A stretch of DNA of 56,383 nt from Lentimicrobiaceae bacterium. Its GTDB lineage: Bacteria > Bacteroidota > Bacteroidia > Bacteroidales > F082. Positions 1 to 9,710 of this stretch are shown piece by piece. The notes under the pieces are model-generated. The model did no database searches. It was given only the letters and a program-made list of their open reading frames with translations, and was not told the origin of the DNA. The first letter of the stretch is position 1. Each line of letters opens with the position of its first letter. The stretch is taken from positions 1 through 56,383 of the forward strand of contig SUWU01000014.1 in assembly GCA_015061295.1 (NCBI GenBank), given 5' to 3'. The position numbers and the translations under genes were made by a program.

Positions 1-979
<979 letters not shown>

Positions 980-1017
980 TTATTAGTTTTCTTGAATTTA
1001 CTTTTTTAATAAAGACG

Positions 1018-1025
1018 CAAATTTA
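1018..1025 (-). promoter_or_regulatory. Promoter -7 box of nifJ
   Basis: Reads TAAATTTG on the minus strand, matching the Bacteroidetes TAnnTTTG -7 consensus, about 56 nt upstream of the nifJ ATG. Transcription start not proven. Confidence 0.55.
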
Positions 1026-1068
1026 ATTTTTTTTTGCTAACAAACCAAATAATAATTCAATTTCTTAA

Positions 1069-1101
1069 TAAAAAAATGAGCGGGATATTCCTCCCACTCA
1101 T
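1069..1101 (-). terminator. Intrinsic terminator of the Cys-rich lipoprotein gene
   Basis: On the minus strand a 10-bp stem (ATGAGTGGGA with TCCCGCTCAT, one G-U pair) closes a 6-nt loop and is followed by seven T. The stem is complete only on the minus strand, which fixes the direction. It lies 43 nt past the stop of the gene at 1144-1641. Confidence 0.8.
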
Positions 1102-1143
1102 TCATAAACTATTTTTCTCTGTTATTGTTTTACAGAATGAAAA

Positions 1144-1641
1144 TTAACTTACTGCTCTATTGACGACTTTTCTTGCAGCTTCTTCTGCTTTCTTTGTGCT
1201 TTCTACTTTCTCAGCATCAGCATCAATCTTCTGAACTTCTTTCTCAAATTTCTTCTCACATTCTGCCTTAGCTTCTTCGCATTCTACCTTCTTTTCTTCA
1301 CATTTCTTCTCACATTCAGCTTTATTTTCTTCACATTTCTTTTCACATTCAGCTTTAGCTTTATCACATTCTACTTTGTTTTCTTCACATTTCTTTTCGC
1401 ATTCAGCTTTAGCTTTATCACATTCTACATGCTTACCATCACATTTTTGTTCACAGTTTGCATGGTCGTGTTTGCCATCACATTTTTGTTCGCAGTTTGC
1501 ATGATCGTGTTTTCCATCACATTTTTGTTCACATTTTTGTTCTTCTTTACCGTCACATTTCTGTGCACCTTTTTGATTATTATTACAGCAGCTTGCTAAT
1601 AACACTGTAACCAATCCTAATACTAAAAAGAGTCTTTTCAT
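1144..1641 (-). CDS. Cys/His-rich repeat lipoprotein of unknown function
   Basis: I do not recognise a named family. The 165-residue protein starts with a lipoprotein signal (MKRLFLVLGLVTVLLASC, lipid Cys 18), then has two sections. The first has about three copies of a unit of the type CEQKCDGKHDHAN, with Cys and His close together. The second is a charged Lys/Glu heptad-like section with repeated units such as ECDKAKAECEKKCEENK, likely a long helix or coiled coil, with cysteines about every third or fourth residue. More than 20 cysteines on an exported protein suggest metal binding or disulfide cross-linking (inference). An upstream in-frame ATG at 1677 is possible but the promoter box at 1675-1682 overlaps it, so 1641 is chosen. 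Internal repeats make copy-number change between strains likely. Confidence 0.8.
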   Translation of the reverse strand: MKRLFLVLGLVTVLLASCCNNNQKGAQKCDGKEEQKCEQKCDGKHDHANCEQKCDGKHDHANCEQKCDGKHVECDKAKAECEKKCEENKVECDKAKAECEKKCEENKAECEKKCEEKKVECEEAKAECEKKFEKEVQKIDADAEKVESTKKAEEAARKVVNRAVS

Positions 1642-1674
1642 AGCTTTATAATTTAAGTTTAAAATTTTACTCGA

Positions 1675-1682
1675 CAAAGGTA
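1675..1682 (-). promoter_or_regulatory. Promoter -7 box of the Cys-rich lipoprotein gene
   Basis: TACCTTTG on the minus strand. It overlaps the upstream in-frame ATG at 1677, so translation must begin at the later ATG at 1641. Confidence 0.6.
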
Positions 1683-1730
1683 ATTATTAATTTTGAAAAA
1701 TACAATATATAAAATGTTATTTTTTAAACA

Positions 1731-1818
1731 TAGACGTGTCAATGATATATTGTTTATTTGTATTTGTATCATCGACGCGTCCCTACTTATTGTCTCATTG
1801 ACTTATTGTCTTATTGAC
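1731..1818. repeat. GAGACG-type palindrome plus 8-bp tandem tract (copy 1)
   Basis: Imperfect inverted repeat with arms at 1731-1747 and 1767-1786; the right arm read backwards is GTAGGGACGCGTCGATGATA. It is followed directly by four 8-bp units (TTATTGTC, TCATTGAC and so on) at 1787-1818. The same compound layout recurs at 50221-50290 and 54289-54379. The tract runs into the 3' end of the sialidase gene and supplies its stop codon. Confidence 0.75.
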
Positions 1819-2920
1819 TCAAAAATTCTATTGGAAATCTATAGAACACCATCTCATAACTAGTAGTATCCACTTCTCTCTCTTCCACGAACATTCCTAT
1901 CGTCTTGTCGGGGAGCACGCACAACGAAGAATATGCCGAGTAGCGAGGCACTATGATTTTACCATCGTTCCATGTCTTGCCTTCGTCTTTGGAGATATAA
2001 ATCGCTACGTCGCGGCGTGAGTTGCCTTTAGGCAAGCTATGTAACAATGTATTTTCGTCATATCTTATGATGTCGCCATTACATGCTGGACCGATGAGGT
2101 CGTCCCATTCTGATGTCGTCTCGTTCCATGTGATGCCACCGTCGTGTGAGATATTATACAACCTCTTCCCTTCCGTTCTTATGCTCATCAAAATGTCGCC
2201 GTTGTTGAGTTCCACCACCTTAGCCTCGTCACCACCTACGGATGCACGTCCGGAGACATTCCATGTCGCGCCGTTGTCGTCAGAATAAATCACATAGTTA
2301 CTTATGGTATATGCCGATGTCTCGCGGATACATGCCACGAACATAATCCTCCCTGTCGATGTCAAGAGTCCGTTGCCTGAGGCGCAAAACGAGGCGCGCC
2401 ACTTACTTCTCACGCTATCTTGACAGCTCTGTCCAAAGATAAAATGTGTGATATCCTCTGGCTCTGTCCAAGTACGACCGTTGTCATAACTCATAGATTT
2501 ATATGTATGATTATGATGTGACGGTCTCGATTTCCAGAAGCCTTGTCCCCCGACAAACACCGCGATAAGTCCGTTGTCGTCCTTACTATGAGCCACTGCA
2601 CAGTCACCAAAACTTTCCATATAACCGAAGCCTTGCGCCAAGGTGTAAGGCTCGCTCCATGTCAAGCCGCCGTCGGTACTGTAATTACATAAAATATCAA
2701 TATCTTCTGGCAAGTCGGTCTCATTCTCTTTGCGTTTGTCGGTGAAGACGACGAGGCTGCCGTCTTTTGCTGTTATGATAGCTGGAATACGATAATACTT
2801 CGAGCCGTAATCTTCAGGACGATAGATGACGGTGCGTGTATAACCATCGAATTTATCTTTCTTCTCACACGAAGAAAAAACAGAGATTAATATTAATAAA
2901 GGTAATAAGAGTTTTTTCAT
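1811..2920 (-). CDS. Exo-alpha-sialidase (GH33-type) lipoprotein
   Basis: Releases terminal sialic acid from glycoconjugates at the cell surface or in the periplasm. The 369-residue protein has a lipoprotein signal with lipid Cys 18, the sialidase Arg motif YYRIP (Arg 44) and an acidic TDKRKEN segment after it. Five Asp boxes follow (YSTDGGLTW, YDNGRTW, SDDNGATW, SHDGGITW, SKDEGKTW), giving a six-bladed propeller of normal size. Later conserved Glu (GDEAKVVEL) and Arg/Tyr (PRYSAYSSL) match the catalytic set. There is no sialic-acid catabolic gene beside it. The upstream neighbour is the FtsB-like gene, 102 nt away across repeats. The last two residues and the stop codon come from the 8-bp repeat tract, so the native end may once have differed. 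Confidence 0.9.
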   Translation of the reverse strand: MKKLLLPLLILISVFSSCEKKDKFDGYTRTVIYRPEDYGSKYYRIPAIITAKDGSLVVFTDKRKENETDLPEDIDILCNYSTDGGLTWSEPYTLAQGFGYMESFGDCAVAHSKDDNGLIAVFVGGQGFWKSRPSHHNHTYKSMSYDNGRTWTEPEDITHFIFGQSCQDSVRSKWRASFCASGNGLLTSTGRIMFVACIRETSAYTISNYVIYSDDNGATWNVSGRASVGGDEAKVVELNNGDILMSIRTEGKRLYNISHDGGITWNETTSEWDDLIGPACNGDIIRYDENTLLHSLPKGNSRRDVAIYISKDEGKTWNDGKIIVPRYSAYSSLCVLPDKTIGMFVEEREVDTTSYEMVFYRFPIEFLSQ

Positions 2921-2925
2921 TTTTT

Positions 2926-3027
2926 AAGTCAATGAGTCAATAAGACAATAAGTCAATAAGTCAACGGGTCAACAAGACAACAAGTTATTAATTGTTAACT
3001 ATTAACTGTTAATTGTAAATTGTTAAT
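2926..3027. repeat. 8-bp and 7-bp tandem repeat tracts between ftsB-like gene and sialidase
   Basis: The first half (2926-2983) is a degenerate 8-bp repeat of AGTCAATA type. The second half (about 2990-3027) is a 7-bp repeat of ATTGTTA type. The 7-bp tract contains the TAA stop of the FtsB-like gene (3023-3025). Confidence 0.75.
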
Positions 3028-3328
3028 TCTCTTCATCGTCTGCTTCAATAACATAGATGACTTCGTTATCGCGTTTCATCATATATTTCTCACGAGCAAT
3101 GCGTTCCATCATGACAGAATCTTTATTCAAATTATCCAAAATATCCTGCTGTTTATTTATTTCTCGCTCGTAATATTCCACTTGTTTCTTAGTCTCTTTC
3201 AGTCTTTTATGATTTTTCACCTGATTAAAGACGTTATATCTATCAACAAACAATATTATCACTGCAAATATCAATGTCACGATAATATACTTATTGTTAA
3301 ATTTCTTTAAGATTTCTTTAAAATTCAT
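3023..3328 (-). CDS. Septum formation initiator family protein (FtsB/DivIC-like)
   Basis: A short bitopic membrane protein of the divisome: cytoplasmic N-terminus, one membrane helix (YIIVTLIFAVIILFV), then a periplasmic coiled coil (KNHKRLKETKKQVEYYEREI) and the family's closing region with ARMKYMM-like IAREKYMMKRDNEVIYVIE. The 101-residue length fits FtsB/DivIC. A longer frame begins at 3364 but the promoter box at 3343-3350 lies inside that extension, so ATG 3328 is the start. In this family FtsB links FtsL and FtsQ during septum assembly. The stop codon falls in a heptamer repeat tract. Confidence 0.85.
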   Translation of the reverse strand: MNFKEILKKFNNKYIIVTLIFAVIILFVDRYNVFNQVKNHKRLKETKKQVEYYEREINKQQDILDNLNKDSVMMERIAREKYMMKRDNEVIYVIEADDEEN

Positions 3329-3342
3329 AATTATTTTTTCCA

Positions 3343-3350
3343 CAAAGATA
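3343..3350 (-). promoter_or_regulatory. Promoter -7 box that fixes the FtsB-like start
   Basis: TATCTTTG on the minus strand, 14 nt before the ATG at 3328. Transcription would begin downstream of the alternative ATG at 3364, ruling that start out. Confidence 0.65.
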
Positions 3351-3504
3351 AAGTTTTTTTTCACTTTAATATCATGATTTTATCACATAAATTATAATTA
3401 TTGTTTGAATTGCAAAATGTTAATTTCAATCCCAAAACAAATATTCTTAAAATTATTTTTTTCAATTTCACCGCATATATATTTTTGGCATTTAATTAAA
3501 ATTA

Positions 3505-3512
3505 TATTTTTG
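3505..3512 (+). promoter_or_regulatory. Promoter of the LytS/LytTR pair
   Basis: TATTTTTG at 3505-3512 with a TTTG at 3484-3487 as a possible -33 element, 17 nt apart. The histidine kinase ATG is about 48 nt downstream. Confidence 0.5.
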
Positions 3513-3560
3513 CATATGAAAATTTTTGTAGATTTATTTTAATGATACTACAAACGAGCG

Positions 3561-4640
3561 ATGAAAAATAAAATTATCAACGATTATTTTAGCACGAAAT
3601 ACATTGCATGTTTATCCTTATTGATAAGTGTATTGTTGCAAGTAGTGCTATATTTTTCATCATATTTCGCTGTAGATTTACCCTCGATACCAGACAACAT
3701 TCAATCCAAGTTTCATTTAGATGGTTTTATATTAAACATTATCAATGCGTTCATCTTCAGCTTCACACTATATCTTGTGTGCAGAGGGATACAGTTGAAA
3801 GCTACAAGCAACAAAAGGAGGTTGATATACACAATAATAGCTTTGGAATTGGGTGTCATAGTATTAGGGGCAATACTCACGATATTACATCCAATTTTAC
3901 TTAATACATTACACGATGGCGCGCCACCTTTCAGAATGGACATAAGCTTATTATGCTACGGTTTTGTTCGCTACACTTACATAGCTATCGTGGTAGGCTG
4001 TTCTTGGGAGTTGTTTGTTTTGAATTATAACAAGCAGAAGGCCATCTTAGAAAATGAAATCTTAGTATCGAAGAATCATATTGCCAGATTTGAAGCACTC
4101 AAAAATCAGATCAACCCTCATTTCTTGTTTAACTCTCTCAACACTTTACAATCGTTGATAGTCAACGACAAAGCTAAGGATTATGTTCAAGAGTTATCGA
4201 ATGTATTGAGATATACTTTGCAAAAAGATGAGATTGTAAGTTTGAAGAAGGAGATTCAATTTGCCAATTCATACTGCGATCTCATGCAAATTAGGTACGG
4301 AGAAAATCTCAGTTTTAATTTTGACATAGATGAAAGAATGATGAACGATGAGATTATACCGTTAAGCATACAAATTCTGATAGAGAATGCGATCAAACAC
4401 AATGTCATAAGCGACAGACAGCCTCTTGTTGTAAGTATCACTTCCGACATTGAAAATCGTAGAATTGTGGTTTGCAACAAGATTCAGCCCAAGTCAGAGA
4501 AAAGCAATGGCAACGGGATAGGACTTGCCAATCTATCAGAGCAATATAAATTGAAATGGAACTACGAGATTGAGATTTATAATGATGGCGTGTATTTTTG
4601 TGTAGGTGTAAAACTGAATAAAGTTAAATCAAATCTATAA
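3561..4640 (+). CDS. Sensor histidine kinase, LytS/YehU (His_kinase) family
   Basis: Membrane sensor that phosphorylates the LytTR regulator encoded 4 nt downstream. The N-terminal half holds about four membrane helices (residues 15-35, 50-72, 85-107, 130-152) with no recognisable extracellular sensor domain. The kinase core has the His_kinase-family box NQINPHFLFNSLNTLQSL with phosphorylated His 187, the N-box LIENAIKHN and the G-box GNGIGLANL. The length of 359 residues is normal. Kinase and regulator are clearly one operon. The signal is unknown; the next gene is a secreted transglutaminase-like protein with its own promoter, a possible but unproven target. Confidence 0.92.
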   Translation: MKNKIINDYFSTKYIACLSLLISVLLQVVLYFSSYFAVDLPSIPDNIQSKFHLDGFILNIINAFIFSFTLYLVCRGIQLKATSNKRRLIYTIIALELGVIVLGAILTILHPILLNTLHDGAPPFRMDISLLCYGFVRYTYIAIVVGCSWELFVLNYNKQKAILENEILVSKNHIARFEALKNQINPHFLFNSLNTLQSLIVNDKAKDYVQELSNVLRYTLQKDEIVSLKKEIQFANSYCDLMQIRYGENLSFNFDIDERMMNDEIIPLSIQILIENAIKHNVISDRQPLVVSITSDIENRRIVVCNKIQPKSEKSNGNGIGLANLSEQYKLKWNYEIEIYNDGVYFCVGVKLNKVKSNL

Positions 4641-4644
4641 AAAG

Positions 4645-5406
4645 ATGAAGATTGTTATTATAGAAGATGAAATTATTGCAGCTGAATCATTAAAGAAGCT
4701 TATCATGCAAATTGATAATACCATAGAAGTGATGGCTATGCTCAAGACTGTAGAGGACAGCATCGCATGGTTCAACAGCAACGCACATCCCGACTTAATT
4801 TTTGTAGATATTCATCTTGCCGATGGCTCTTCTTTCTCTATCTTTGAAAAAACAGATGTCAAATGTCCAGTAGTATTTACCACGGCATACGACGAATATG
4901 CACTGAAAGCTTTTGAACTAAACAGCATCTATTATCTACTAAAACCTATCAACAAGAACGATCTTCAACGTGCAATAGATAAATATAAGTCGCTCATAGA
5001 ACATAATAGCGAATATAGTCAATTGACAGATAATGTAATCTCTATGATAGAGAAAAAAGAGTGTTATAGAGAACATTTTCTTATTCCAGAACGAGATAAA
5101 TTAGTACCTTTAGCAGCGAAAGACATAGCATATATTTACATCGATCTTAAGATTGTCAAAGCGGTGTCATACACCGAGAAGGTTTATTATATAAACAACA
5201 CCTTAGACGAGTTGATGAACATGCTTAACCCCAAAGATTTTTTCAGAGCTAATCGTCAGTTTATCATAGCACATCAAGCGGTGAAAGACATATCGCTATG
5301 GTTTGGCAACAAGATATCTGTCAACATGAAAGTTCCTGTTGACGAGAAGATAATAATAAGCAAAGCCAGAGTAACAGAATTTAAACGCTGGTACTCAGGA
5401 ATATAG
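4645..5406 (+). CDS. LytTR-family response regulator
   Basis: Receiver domain (residues 1-120) with the acidic pair EDE near residue 8, phospho-acceptor Asp 55 in FVDIHLADG, Thr in VFTTAYDEYA and Lys in LLKPINK; then a LytTR DNA-binding domain (about 145-250) with LVPLAAKDIAYIYIDLKIVKA and FFRANRQFIIAHQAV. The full set of receiver residues is present, so it should be phosphorylated by the kinase encoded just upstream. The gap of 4 nt suggests coupled translation. Followed by a hairpin at 5413-5483. It probably binds paired direct repeats at its targets, which I could not identify. Confidence 0.93.
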   Translation: MKIVIIEDEIIAAESLKKLIMQIDNTIEVMAMLKTVEDSIAWFNSNAHPDLIFVDIHLADGSSFSIFEKTDVKCPVVFTTAYDEYALKAFELNSIYYLLKPINKNDLQRAIDKYKSLIEHNSEYSQLTDNVISMIEKKECYREHFLIPERDKLVPLAAKDIAYIYIDLKIVKAVSYTEKVYYINNTLDELMNMLNPKDFFRANRQFIIAHQAVKDISLWFGNKISVNMKVPVDEKIIISKARVTEFKRWYSGI

Positions 5407-5412
5407 ATCCAC

Positions 5413-5483
5413 AAGGGGCGGTCTCCCTTCTTATTTTCATAACATAAATTTATACTCCCTTATTAATGGCCGCCCCTTTCTTT
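5413..5483 (+). terminator. Large-loop hairpin after the two-component operon
   Basis: A perfect 9-bp GC-rich stem, AAGGGGCGG at 5413-5421 with CCGCCCCTT at 5470-5478, encloses a 48-nt AT-rich loop and ends in TTTCTTT. Likely terminator for the LytS/LytTR genes; the large loop is unusual. Confidence 0.6.
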
Positions 5484-5525
5484 AAAAACATTCAATAAAA
5501 TAGGATATTATTACAAAGTTTTTTT

Positions 5526-5533
5526 TACCTTTG
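5526..5533 (+). promoter_or_regulatory. Promoter -7 box of the transglutaminase-like gene
   Basis: TACCTTTG, 20 nt before the ATG at 5554. Shows the gene has its own promoter separate from the two-component operon. Confidence 0.6.
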
Positions 5534-5553
5534 TGAGGTAAAAAATTAGAATT

Positions 5554-7230
5554 ATGAAAAAGACACTTTTAATATCGTTATTGTTAATTACTACAATATC
5601 GCTCAGAGCACAAGACGACGAATATCAACGTTATTTAGAGTCGATGCGCCAACAGATGTCGGAGATACAGAGCGACTACAACAGCAATGTCAGCAATATG
5701 AATGAAGAATTTGCCGATTTCAAAGCCAAAGCCATTGCCGAGTTCGCCGACTTCATGGCTAAGGAATGGGCTCTCTTTGAAGAGTTTAAGACACAAGAGC
5801 TCTCCATGAACGCTCCCAAACCAAAGCAGATACCTGTAGCAAAAGAAACCAAGATAACAGAAGTGTCATCATCAGAGTTAAACTACAAGGAGAACACCGA
5901 TTTACCAAAAGTGGTTCAGTTAGCCGACTCTGACATGAATATCAAACAAACGCCAGAAGCAGATGCTTATGTCATAAGAAAACATATCACCGACAAGGGT
6001 GTTGAAGATATTAAAGATAAAAAAGTTATTATCCCTGTAGCGGAAGAGAAGGGCACACCTTCTGTCAACAGCACAGCTATAGTGAAAGAACCGAAAATCA
6101 ACAAAGACGCCAATCTTCATATCGATTTTTATGGCAAGAAACTCTCGTTTAAATTTGACGACAAACTACGTCTCAAACATAGAGGAATAAAAGAAACAGA
6201 GGTATCTAACTATGTAAAAGAACTTGCTAAGATGTCGAAGGAGACCTCTGACCTTTGGAAACAGATCGACGGCTATGTCAAAGAGTTAGGACTCAATGAA
6301 TGGGGATATTTCTGCATCTTACGCTCCCTTTCAGAGGAGGTATTTACCGACATCGACAACCGTGTTTTGTTCACTTTTTATATGATGAGAAATGAAGGCG
6401 GATTCAAGGTAAAGACTGCAAGAGGAAAAGACTCTAACAGACTTACCCTTTTGGCTGCCATCGACAATAGCAAGGAGGTATATTCATATAGTTTCTTCCG
6501 CTTCGATGATGCCAATGGAAAGAAATTGAAATATTACACAATATACGGAGGCGGCAAACCTAAAGAGAGTGTGTTCACTTATGCTTTCTGCGAACATGAC
6601 AACAACTTAAAACAGATAGGTCTCGACTTCAACAACACTCTCAACATGGGAGCCTGCGATGTCAAACGCGAACTCTCTTTCTCCAAGATAAACACATCAG
6701 TCACACTCCCTTATAATAGTTCTCATATCGCCTACCTCAATGATGTGCCGATGACTATCTTCCCTATCTATTTCGCTTCTCCAATATCAATAGAAGCTCA
6801 AGAAATCCTAAATAAAAAGCTCAACGAACTAAAATCAAAGTATAATCCTGTTCAATTTATCGACATTCTCCTCAACTTCGTTCAGACAGCCTTCGACTAT
6901 AAAACCGACGATCAACAATTCGGTTACGAGAAATATTTCTATCCTGAAGAAGTGATAGCCTATCCTTATAGCGACTGCGAAGACCGCTCTGCTTTATTCG
7001 CTTGGTTAGTAACAAACTATACCGATGCTAAAGTAGTTGGATTACAATATGAAGGACACCTTGCCACCGCGGTATGTTTCGGCGATAACGTTAATATTGG
7101 AGGTGACATGTTCTCCTATGGTGGTAAAAAATATTACGTGTGTGACCCTACGTATATCAACGCATCAATAGGAATGACGATGCCTCAATTTAAAGGCAAG
7201 ATGCCTAAAATCATCAAGATGACCAAATAA
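5554..7230 (+). CDS. Exported protein with C-terminal transglutaminase-like (Cys-His-Asp) domain
   Basis: No named family recognised. The signal peptide (KKTLLISLLLITTISLRAQ) is followed by a coiled-coil stretch (residues 22-90, repeated FADFKAKAIAEFADFMAKE), a low-complexity linker to about residue 185, then a globular part. The C-terminus has a spaced triad that fits a transglutaminase/cysteine-peptidase fold: Cys 475 in YSDCEDRSALFAWL, His 502 in YEGHLATAV and Asp 531 in CDPTY. This order and spacing match microbial transglutaminase-like proteases that cleave or cross-link surface proteins; activity is inferred. It probably acts in the periplasm. It is convergent with the lipocalin-like gene and their stop codons touch with no gap. 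Confidence 0.75.
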   Translation: MKKTLLISLLLITTISLRAQDDEYQRYLESMRQQMSEIQSDYNSNVSNMNEEFADFKAKAIAEFADFMAKEWALFEEFKTQELSMNAPKPKQIPVAKETKITEVSSSELNYKENTDLPKVVQLADSDMNIKQTPEADAYVIRKHITDKGVEDIKDKKVIIPVAEEKGTPSVNSTAIVKEPKINKDANLHIDFYGKKLSFKFDDKLRLKHRGIKETEVSNYVKELAKMSKETSDLWKQIDGYVKELGLNEWGYFCILRSLSEEVFTDIDNRVLFTFYMMRNEGGFKVKTARGKDSNRLTLLAAIDNSKEVYSYSFFRFDDANGKKLKYYTIYGGGKPKESVFTYAFCEHDNNLKQIGLDFNNTLNMGACDVKRELSFSKINTSVTLPYNSSHIAYLNDVPMTIFPIYFASPISIEAQEILNKKLNELKSKYNPVQFIDILLNFVQTAFDYKTDDQQFGYEKYFYPEEVIAYPYSDCEDRSALFAWLVTNYTDAKVVGLQYEGHLATAVCFGDNVNIGGDMFSYGGKKYYVCDPTYINASIGMTMPQFKGKMPKIIKMTK

Positions 7231-7647
7231 CTATTCTAACTTGGTAAACATCGATTTAACCCCGTAGTCGTCGTGATACTCCAAATTCATGAGGTCTAAC
7301 TTGGTTATCTTATACACCTTAGGGACTATGCCTCCTATCTCCATTTGATGGTAATGGGTAAATCTGTTCTTATTAACTTCCCATGTAAATTTACTGCCTT
7401 CCGACTCCACTACATCATCGGCTGTATCCCATGTCACGCCGCTACCATCATCATTAAATCTGTAATAAACACTACCTTCCTGCCATAATCCAATGAGCAA
7501 ATCGGTATCATAGACCTCATCTTCAAAGACTTCAGGTTCTAAAATCTCTGGATCATAAGCCTTAGGAGTGACGAGTTTATAAACGGCAAATGCTGCTAAC
7601 GATAATCCTAAGACTATCAATAATATTATCAAAAGTTTCTTTTTCAT
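7231..7647 (-). CDS. Membrane-anchored lipocalin-like domain protein
   Basis: A 138-residue protein with one N-terminal membrane helix (KKKLLIILLIVLGLSLAAFAV) and a small beta domain. The sequence LIGLWQEGSVYYRFNDDGSG, then FTWEVNKNRF and HQMEIGGIVPKVYKITKLD, resembles the Bacteroidetes lipocalin-like domain found in many small surface proteins. No cysteine for lipidation is present, so it is probably held by the uncleaved helix or released by signal peptidase. Ligand and role are unknown. It lies 80 nt downstream of the TPR gene in the same direction and could be read with it. Its stop abuts that of the convergent transglutaminase-like gene. Confidence 0.7.
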   Translation of the reverse strand: MKKKLLIILLIVLGLSLAAFAVYKLVTPKAYDPEILEPEVFEDEVYDTDLLIGLWQEGSVYYRFNDDGSGVTWDTADDVVESEGSKFTWEVNKNRFTHYHQMEIGGIVPKVYKITKLDLMNLEYHDDYGVKSMFTKLE

Positions 7648-7727
7648 AGTAAATAATTTTTAATACTGCCGTAAAATTACACAAAAAAATGCAACCTTCA
7701 ATAATAAGTTTATTTTTATATGCGATT

Positions 7728-9710
7728 TTAAAAATAACGTTTTATCACTGCATAAGCCTCTTTAATTCCCAACTCGCCAGCCTTACTTAAATCTTTGTTA
7801 GCCAACTCTTTCTCTCCGAGAAACAGTAATGTAAGACCTCTGTTATAATAAGCCTCTGCCAAGTTATTCTCATATTTGATGGCTTGAGAATAATCATCGA
7901 TGGCCTCATGAAACTCCTGCATATGCAAATGAACATTACCTAAATTATACCACACAAAAGGATTCTTAGGATATTCCTCTACCAAATCTGTCAGAGTGTT
8001 GAGAGCCTTGTCATAATTAGGTTTCGACAAAGGAGTTATATTATTGCTATTATTATTATTTTTCTTATTACTTATAGTAACTCTTTCATTATAATTCTGA
8101 TCTGCCAACAGCAGTTCTGCCCTATCTTGCTGCAACGATGCTATATTCATCGCTGCATATAAATCAAGATTTTCATCACCGAGCAACGATCTAAACTCAC
8201 TTTCCGAATGATGGTAATTATGAATCTCATAGTTAACAACACCTTTAAGGAAGGTCTTCAAATCTTCATCTTCCACATTATCAATGATAGAGTCATTCAG
8301 CAACGATTGATAATCGTCAGAAAAGATGTCTGCTACTTTATACGCGAGCTGTAGTCTATCGAGAGTATTATTTTCATTTATCACACTCAAGGCTGCATCA
8401 ATAAAATAGTTATTATTTCTATCATACTTATTCTTAGAGTCGAACTCTACCACGGTGACAATAATATTATTGAAAGGCTTTATGTCTATTGTCGAGAACT
8501 GAGCCAACTTCCCGCCTTTGTCGCCTTCAACAAAATCCGATTCAAAAGCGAGTATATCATCGTATTCGATAGATTTAGAATATACATTAAACAGAGAGTC
8601 GATGTTATTTTCATCTTTATTGATAAGATTGATAATCTCCATCGACTTTAGTCTATCCAATTCAGCGCCTTGTATATCACCTTTCTCGTATCGCACCACA
8701 GACCTGTTAACCCATGCGTCGATAAAATCGGGGAATAGTTCTATAGTTTTTGTAAAGTCATCTTCTGCGTTATCCCATTCTTTCATTTTATAAAACAAGA
8801 TACCTCTATTGAAATATCCGTATATGTTATTTGGATTTATCTCTATCACTTTATCATACAACGCCAGAGCTATATCATATTCATTCAACACACTATATAT
8901 GATAGCTCTATTGAAATAGGTAAGAGCATTACGTTCATCAATATTGTTCACTCTTTCATAATCTTTCAGTGCGGCGATAGTGTCGCCGAGATTAAGGAAG
9001 ACATTACCTCTATTGAAATATATTATTGGGTTACTGACATCCATTTTCAAAGCGCTATTAAAGTCGAGAAGAGCATCTTCATAGTTCTCACATTCCATTT
9101 GTATCATGCCTCTTCTCACGAGAGCCTCCACGTTAAAGAAGTCGTAATATACTGCTTTATTGAGATCTTTTATTGCATCTTTACGTCTATCGAGATAGCG
9201 TTTTGCAGTGCCGCGATATATATATGCGTTGGCATTGTTTGGAGATATTATGAGAGCGGTATCGAAACTAGCTATTGCATCTTCAAATTCGTTAAGATGC
9301 ATTTTGGTGGAGCCTATAGCCATATGGAGTTCAGCGTCGAAGGGATCTAGTTTTATGGCTTTATTAAAATCTGATTTTGCATCGGCATAATTACCGAGAT
9401 GATCGTTCGACACTCCCCTATAATGATAAGCGCGCACATACAGAGGATGTATCTTCAGAGTTGTTGTAAAGTCATCGACGGCTCCTTTGTAATCGTTGAG
9501 GCTATATTTAGCTATGCCTCTGAGGAAGTAGGCTTCAAAGTCGTTGGGTTTGGCAGCGATTGCCATATTAAGGTTTTGTATTGCAGAGGTAAAATTCTCT
9601 TCTGAGAGTTCTATTCTTCCCATCAAGATATAGTGTTTATGATTGAGTTGAGGGTAAGCTTTAACGCAGCAGAAGAGCAGCAATAATGTTAAGATATTTT
9701 TTGTTTTCAT
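7728..9710 (-). CDS. Exported tetratricopeptide-repeat protein
   Basis: A 660-residue protein with a signal peptide (KNILTLLLLFCCVKAYPQ) and about nine TPR motifs in residues 25-350, many of the AYFLRGIAKYSLNDYKGAVDDF or YFNRGNVFLNLGDTIAALKDY type. A non-TPR section (350-560) with an Asn-rich loop near 558 is followed by two or three more TPRs to the end. TPR domains are protein-binding scaffolds; the partner is not known. The ATG overlaps the last codons of the membrane LytTR gene by 4 nt, so the two are translationally coupled. The pairing suggests that the TPR protein takes part in sensing or in the output of that regulator (inference). Confidence 0.88.
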   Translation of the reverse strand: MKTKNILTLLLLFCCVKAYPQLNHKHYILMGRIELSEENFTSAIQNLNMAIAAKPNDFEAYFLRGIAKYSLNDYKGAVDDFTTTLKIHPLYVRAYHYRGVSNDHLGNYADAKSDFNKAIKLDPFDAELHMAIGSTKMHLNEFEDAIASFDTALIISPNNANAYIYRGTAKRYLDRRKDAIKDLNKAVYYDFFNVEALVRRGMIQMECENYEDALLDFNSALKMDVSNPIIYFNRGNVFLNLGDTIAALKDYERVNNIDERNALTYFNRAIIYSVLNEYDIALALYDKVIEINPNNIYGYFNRGILFYKMKEWDNAEDDFTKTIELFPDFIDAWVNRSVVRYEKGDIQGAELDRLKSMEIINLINKDENNIDSLFNVYSKSIEYDDILAFESDFVEGDKGGKLAQFSTIDIKPFNNIIVTVVEFDSKNKYDRNNNYFIDAALSVINENNTLDRLQLAYKVADIFSDDYQSLLNDSIIDNVEDEDLKTFLKGVVNYEIHNYHHSESEFRSLLGDENLDLYAAMNIASLQQDRAELLLADQNYNERVTISNKKNNNNSNNITPLSKPNYDKALNTLTDLVEEYPKNPFVWYNLGNVHLHMQEFHEAIDDYSQAIKYENNLAEAYYNRGLTLLFLGEKELANKDLSKAGELGIKEAYAVIKRYF

